DNA of 64,000 bases from Paramacrobiotus metropolitanus (lineage: Eukaryota > Tardigrada > Eutardigrada > Parachela > Macrobiotidae). The stretch covers positions 186,001-250,000 of the forward strand of contig NW_026570304.1 in the NCBI RefSeq assembly GCF_019649055.1, in the 5' to 3' direction. The notes below the pieces were generated by a model. It had not been told where the DNA came from. It did not search any database and saw only the letters and a program-made list of their open reading frames with translations. Below are positions 60,459-64,000 of this stretch, piece by piece. Positions within the stretch are counted from its first letter, which is position 1; every line of letters begins with the position of its first letter. The translations under genes were made by a program, and so were the position numbers.

Positions 60459-60576
60459 TAACTGTGCAAAAACAAAAAACAATAAAGGTTAACTTTTTGC
60501 ACAGTGGTGACCTTTCTTTTTGCCTTCCCAACTCCTATTTTTAATTAAGTGTGACCCCTTATTTATGTCTATGTGG
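60459..60576. other. Gap between pol and the downstream ORF
   Basis: 118 bases without a gene; holds one AAAGGTCA on the coding strand (60508-60515). Confidence 0.6.
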
Positions 60577-63432
60577 TTATTTGTTCTCTCGTCCTTTAGT
60601 TATCCGATCAAGGAGTTCTTTCTCGGCTGCATCCTCAGGTTCGCCTTTTTGAGTTAGCAGTTCCGTAGGAGTTGGTTTCTTCTTCTTCTGTTTGACTTTC
60701 CGCTCGTTAATTGCTTTCGCTATATCACGGCCCAATTGTTCGGCTTTTGATTTGACCGCTTCTATCTCCTCTTCTCTCTTTTTTATGAGTTCATTCTCAT
60801 AACCGGTAACAGTGCGTGGTTCGAAAAAATTCGGGTCACGCTCTGACATCTCAGCGTCCGTACGCTGTTTCGAAAGGTCATCCTTATCTTCGGTAGCAGT
60901 GCGTGGTTCGAAAAAGGATTGTTGCAGGTCCTTTTTGGAGGTACGCTCTGGAACTTTGGAGGTCGGTTCGTTGTCTTGTTCCAGTGACCTTTCTGCCAAA
61001 TTACCAGCCTCTGCGTTCAACTTGAATGTGACTGCTGTTTCGAAATCCTTATCCTCCTTCTTCTTTCTTCCTCTTTTCTTTGTAGATTTGTTTTCTTTTT
61101 CCATTTCAGGTAGCGGAGGTGGTTCGAAAAAAGGTTCTTTTTGAGGAGTATGCTCTGTGCCCTTATCCTCTTTTTCCTTTTCAAGTAGCAGAGGTGGTTC
61201 GAAAAATTGATTGGTACCATTTTTCGAAGCTAGCTCGGCTTCTTCCGTTTCTTTTTCGTTCAACGTTCGTTGCGAATCTTTCTCGTCGGGTAATGGCGGA
61301 TGCCACGGCTTTAACCGATCAATGGAAACCACTTTTAGATCCGCTTCCTTCTTCGGATTCTGCTCGATGACCTCCGCTTCGTTTGTTCGCGGGAAGCTAA
61401 GAATTTTCCACACTTTATCGTACTTCGACTTGAAATCCGACTGGTTTTCTTTCTTCCCCTGTTTAGTATCTTTTGGAAGTCGTATAAGTACCAAATCGCC
61501 CACTTTGAAATTCGGCTCCGATTTCTTCTTATTATAAATTTCCGCATTTTTCTCATATGCGTCTTTGATGTTACATCTCGCCACTTCTTCGGCAAAGGTC
61601 AAGTTCTTTTTCATGGTCTCCACCCATTCGTCTGGAGTTCCGTAATCATCGGGTATATTCGTTTTTGTGACCACATCCTCCGGCATTGTCATTTCTCTGC
61701 CGTGTAGCATATAGTATGCTGAATATCCAGTTGTGGCGTGCACGACTCTGTTCATTGCCGAAATAACATATGGAAGGTACTTATTGAACTTTCTTTCGTT
61801 TCCCGCTTTCAGGTACTGTGCCAGGCCATCCGCAATCGTTTGCATCTGTCTTTCAACTTGGCCTTGACCTTCCGGATGATACGCCGTTCCAAATGTGTGT
61901 TTAATCTTAAACACATTGGTGACCTTTGCCAATACTTCAGCTGTAAAGTGTCGTCCGCGATCCGTATGTAGGATGTGCGGTGCCCCGTGTACCAATATCA
62001 CGTGCTTCACGAACACTTTAGCGAATTCTTTGGCCGTTGCCGTCTTCATTGGTACCGCAATCACATATTTCGTCAGTTGATCAATAAACACCGCTATGTA
62101 TTTGTATCCGTGTTTCTTCGTTGGTAACAGCGGTCCTTTCAGATCAGCGTACACTCGGAAGAACGGATGTCCGACTTTAATCTCTTGTAGTTTTCCCGGT
62201 GGGCATTTTCTTGGTGTCTTGCGGAACTGGCAACCTTGGCAGGCGAGTATATAATTCTTCACATCTGTACTCATCCTGTCCCAGTAGTATCGGAGTCTTA
62301 TCGCTGACAATGTCTTTTCAAATCCCAAGTGACCTGCTGCTTTCTCGTCGTGCAATGCGTGGATTATCGATCTTCGCATTGACAACGGTACCACGTATGA
62401 CCTTTCAAGTCTCCCATTTTTGTCCTTTACCCGGTATAATATACCGTTCCATAACTGGTAGTGCACTTCAAATTTCGATCTTGTTTCCGCGTCTGGTAGG
62501 TGTTCCAATTCGTCTATGATCATTGCCAGATGGGGATCTTTCAACTGTTTATTCCGCAATTGCAAGTTGGAATCATCAACCTCTTCTTCGTCACCTTGCA
62601 GGTTGACAATGCGAACTGTCGCCGTACTGAGTTCATTCCAATCCTTGATGACCTTGCATCGTGGTAACGGTTTATACCGCTTTTTCGCCTGTTTTGGGAA
62701 TCTCAGCAGTTTGATTGGGCATTCGTTCAACGCTTGTGCCACTTTGTCCGTTTCCCAAAGGTCATCTCTATTCTCCGCTCTATCATCAAGTCCCGTGACC
62801 TTTCCATTCTGCATTTGAGATTCCGCGTCAATTCCGGTGACCTTTAAGTCACTAACGGCGGGCAACCAGCTTCTCACTCGGTTCACTTTTGCTTCGTTTT
62901 CAGCCGACTCGTTCGCCGTAGCTGAGGTGACCTTTAATCGTTTCTCCCTCTGTTCCACCATCTGCAGGAACAGCTGTCCAACTTCAATTGCCGGTTCCTT
63001 CGTATCAAACTCCTTCTTGTAATCCTCGAAATTCGGAATCTCATCAAATTCTTCTTCGTGACACGTCGGACCTTCAATTGGCGCTCTTGATAACGCGTCC
63101 GCGTTGTCACAATATTTTCCCGGTTTGTATTCGATTTTAAATTGGTGGCCTTGTAGTGCCATTGCCCATCTTGTTAAGCGTGGGTTCATTCCAACTTTAT
63201 TCGTTTCTGACCTTAGCAAGTTGGTCAGCGCCTGATGGTCCGTCCTTACGGTGAACTCGGCATAATCGATGTACGGCTTGAATTTCCTGACAGCGAACAC
63301 TACTGCCAGACATTCCCATTCTGTTACACCGTAATTCTTCTCAGCTCCATGTAGAACACGACTGGCGTACGCGATCGGATGTCCATCTTGTGACAGCACA
63401 GCTCCAATTCCTTCTTTACTTGCGTCGCATTC
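60577..63432 (-). CDS. pol: Ty3/gypsy pol, 3' part: RNase H, integrase, FFEP-repeat tail
   Basis: 940 residues from the first GTG at 63,399; the frame is open to a break at about 63,433. The RNase H start (VIECDAS just upstream, then IAYASRVLHGAEKNYGVTEWE, RTDHQAL) covers about residues 1-110. Integrase has its HHCC zinc site (HDEKAAGHLG...CQGC) at about 350-395. Its catalytic core has Asp at about 418 (YADLKGP), Asp at about 476 (HTDRGRHF) and Glu at about 512 (GQVERQM) with the D-35-E spacing intact. After it comes GDLVLIRLP, typical of the C-terminal domain, then a 250-residue Lys/Glu-rich tail with four FFEP(P/R) motifs at about 730, 757, 826 and 858. No chromodomain seen. Nine AAAGGTCA sites lie in this ORF in two codon phases and both orientations. 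Role: cDNA synthesis and insertion of the element. Confidence 0.93.
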   Translation of the reverse strand, partial: ECDASKEGIGAVLSQDGHPIAYASRVLHGAEKNYGVTEWECLAVVFAVRKFKPYIDYAEFTVRTDHQALTNLLRSETNKVGMNPRLTRWAMALQGHQFKIEYKPGKYCDNADALSRAPIEGPTCHEEEFDEIPNFEDYKKEFDTKEPAIEVGQLFLQMVEQREKRLKVTSATANESAENEAKVNRVRSWLPAVSDLKVTGIDAESQMQNGKVTGLDDRAENRDDLWETDKVAQALNECPIKLLRFPKQAKKRYKPLPRCKVIKDWNELSTATVRIVNLQGDEEEVDDSNLQLRNKQLKDPHLAMIIDELEHLPDAETRSKFEVHYQLWNGILYRVKDKNGRLERSYVVPLSMRRSIIHALHDEKAAGHLGFEKTLSAIRLRYYWDRMSTDVKNYILACQGCQFRKTPRKCPPGKLQEIKVGHPFFRVYADLKGPLLPTKKHGYKYIAVFIDQLTKYVIAVPMKTATAKEFAKVFVKHVILVHGAPHILHTDRGRHFTAEVLAKVTNVFKIKHTFGTAYHPEGQGQVERQMQTIADGLAQYLKAGNERKFNKYLPYVISAMNRVVHATTGYSAYYMLHGREMTMPEDVVTKTNIPDDYGTPDEWVETMKKNLTFAEEVARCNIKDAYEKNAEIYNKKKSEPNFKVGDLVLIRLPKDTKQGKKENQSDFKSKYDKVWKILSFPRTNEAEVIEQNPKKEADLKVVSIDRLKPWHPPLPDEKDSQRTLNEKETEEAELASKNGTNQFFEPPLLLEKEKEDKGTEHTPQKEPFFEPPPLPEMEKENKSTKKRGRKKKEDKDFETAVTFKLNAEAGNLAERSLEQDNEPTSKVPERTSKKDLQQSFFEPRTATEDKDDLSKQRTDAEMSERDPNFFEPRTVTGYENELIKKREEEIEAVKSKAEQLGRDIAKAINERKVKQKKKKPTPTELLTQKGEPEDAAEKELLDRITKGRENK

Positions 63433-63434
63433 GA

Positions 63435-64000
63435 TTACGGTCGGTTTTGCGGGTCAAACTTTGCCAGTACTGGACCTTCACATAACAACTGTTTCAAACT
63501 GTTGAACTCATCTTCATGTACCTTCGTCCAGTCCTTTTTCACGTGCTTGTCTTGTCTCAGCAACTCGTATAGGTGGCAGGTCTTCTGTGCATATCCCATT
63601 ATGAACTTGCGGTAATAGTTCGCCAGTCCAAGGAATGACCTTAATTGCCTTTCTGTCTGAGGCCGTTTAAAATCTGAGACCGCGGTGACCTTTTCCGGAT
63701 CCATGCGAATTCCGTCTTCACTGAGTATGTGACCCAGGAATCCCATTTGTCTCATTCCGAATTCACATTTCGTTGGCTTTATTGTGAATCCCGCTTCGAC
63801 CAGGCTCATTAGGACGTTTCTCAAATTCTGCATGAAAATTTCCCAAGTTTTTCCAGCGAAGATAACGTCATCAATGTACCCGAAAACGCAACCCTTTCTT
63901 TTCGCTTTTGAGAGTACTTTGTCCATGCACAACTGGAATGTTGCTGGTCCGTTGCACACTCCGAATGGCATTCGTTTAAACCGGTACATTCCATCTTGCG
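63435..64000 (-). pseudogene. pol: Ty3/gypsy reverse transcriptase, partial, ends in a frameshift
   Basis: Continues past the right edge of the window (frame open at 64,000). It holds RT motifs FKRMPFGVCNGPATFQ, the catalytic GYIDDV (YxDD class, about 63,878-63,861), GFTIKPTKCEFG, FLGHILSEDGI and the thumb FLGLANYYRKFI. The frame closes at TAA 63,435 after KFDPQNRP, exactly where the family runs on into RNase H. The next residues are found one phase over in the ORF that follows. So a small indel at about 63,433-63,440 splits pol in this copy. A programmed frameshift between RT and RNase H would be unprecedented; decay is more likely. Confidence 0.93.

Noticed and set aside
63435-63989. Host telomerase or LINE reverse transcriptase
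   Set aside because: Motif spacing, the FLGLANYYRKFI thumb and the downstream RNase H and integrase are those of Ty3/gypsy pol.

Overview
The window is nuclear DNA of an invertebrate animal. Signs are short GT-AG introns in recognisable animal gene pieces (U2SURP, a cytochrome P450, an ABCC transporter), long AT-rich stretches without genes, and many eukaryotic transposable elements. The phylum cannot be fixed by eye; the protein pieces look ecdysozoan-like. No bacterial operons, tRNA, rRNA or CRISPR arrays were seen.

Layout. 0.2-0.6 kb: low-complexity DNA and a 16-19 bp tandem repeat. 5.0-8.0 kb: broken U2SURP (SR140) gene, + strand. 8.8-9.8 kb: fold-back element with a 9-bp target duplication. 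14.6-16.6 kb: GC-rich, frame-broken gene, possibly F-box type. 17.9-27.1 kb: region with Helitron-like ends around a two-gene DNA transposon. That transposon has a P-loop ATPase gene (minus) and a KDZ/CxC5-CxC6-type transposase gene (plus), divergently arranged and flanked by palindromic iterons. 29.7-30.5 kb: second fold-back element of the same style. 31.9-34.3 kb: ABCC transporter pseudogene, a small inverted repeat and a paired-type helix-turn-helix scrap. 34.5-36.8 and 47.0-48.5 kb: two inverted copies of a cytochrome P450 remnant. Between them lie dispersed repeats, Ser/Thr-rich fragments, minisatellites and one acidic-tailed exon.

From 51.3 kb to the window end lies a large Ty3/gypsy-type retroelement on the minus strand. 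Reverse transcriptase, RNase H and integrase run from the right edge to 60.58 kb. Past integrase come about 8 kb of further open frames with no recognised gag or env: one 4.5-kb frame cut by three stops, an H15-like winged-helix ORF, a CxxC/CxxC protein and charged ORFs. About 185-bp tandem repeats follow.

The most striking signal is in this last block. The octamer AAAGGTCA (monomeric nuclear-receptor half-site, NBRE type) occurs at least 40 times in about 12.4 kb. Chance predicts about 0.4, and I found about seven in the preceding 51 kb. It falls in all three codon phases and in noncoding gaps. Inside the coding block it is strongly strand-biased (29 on the coding strand, 4 opposite), so it looks like a property of the DNA or RNA rather than of the proteins.

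Most host gene pieces here are broken by frameshifts, stops or lost catalytic residues. The region reads as a transposon-rich gene graveyard with a few relatively young mobile elements.
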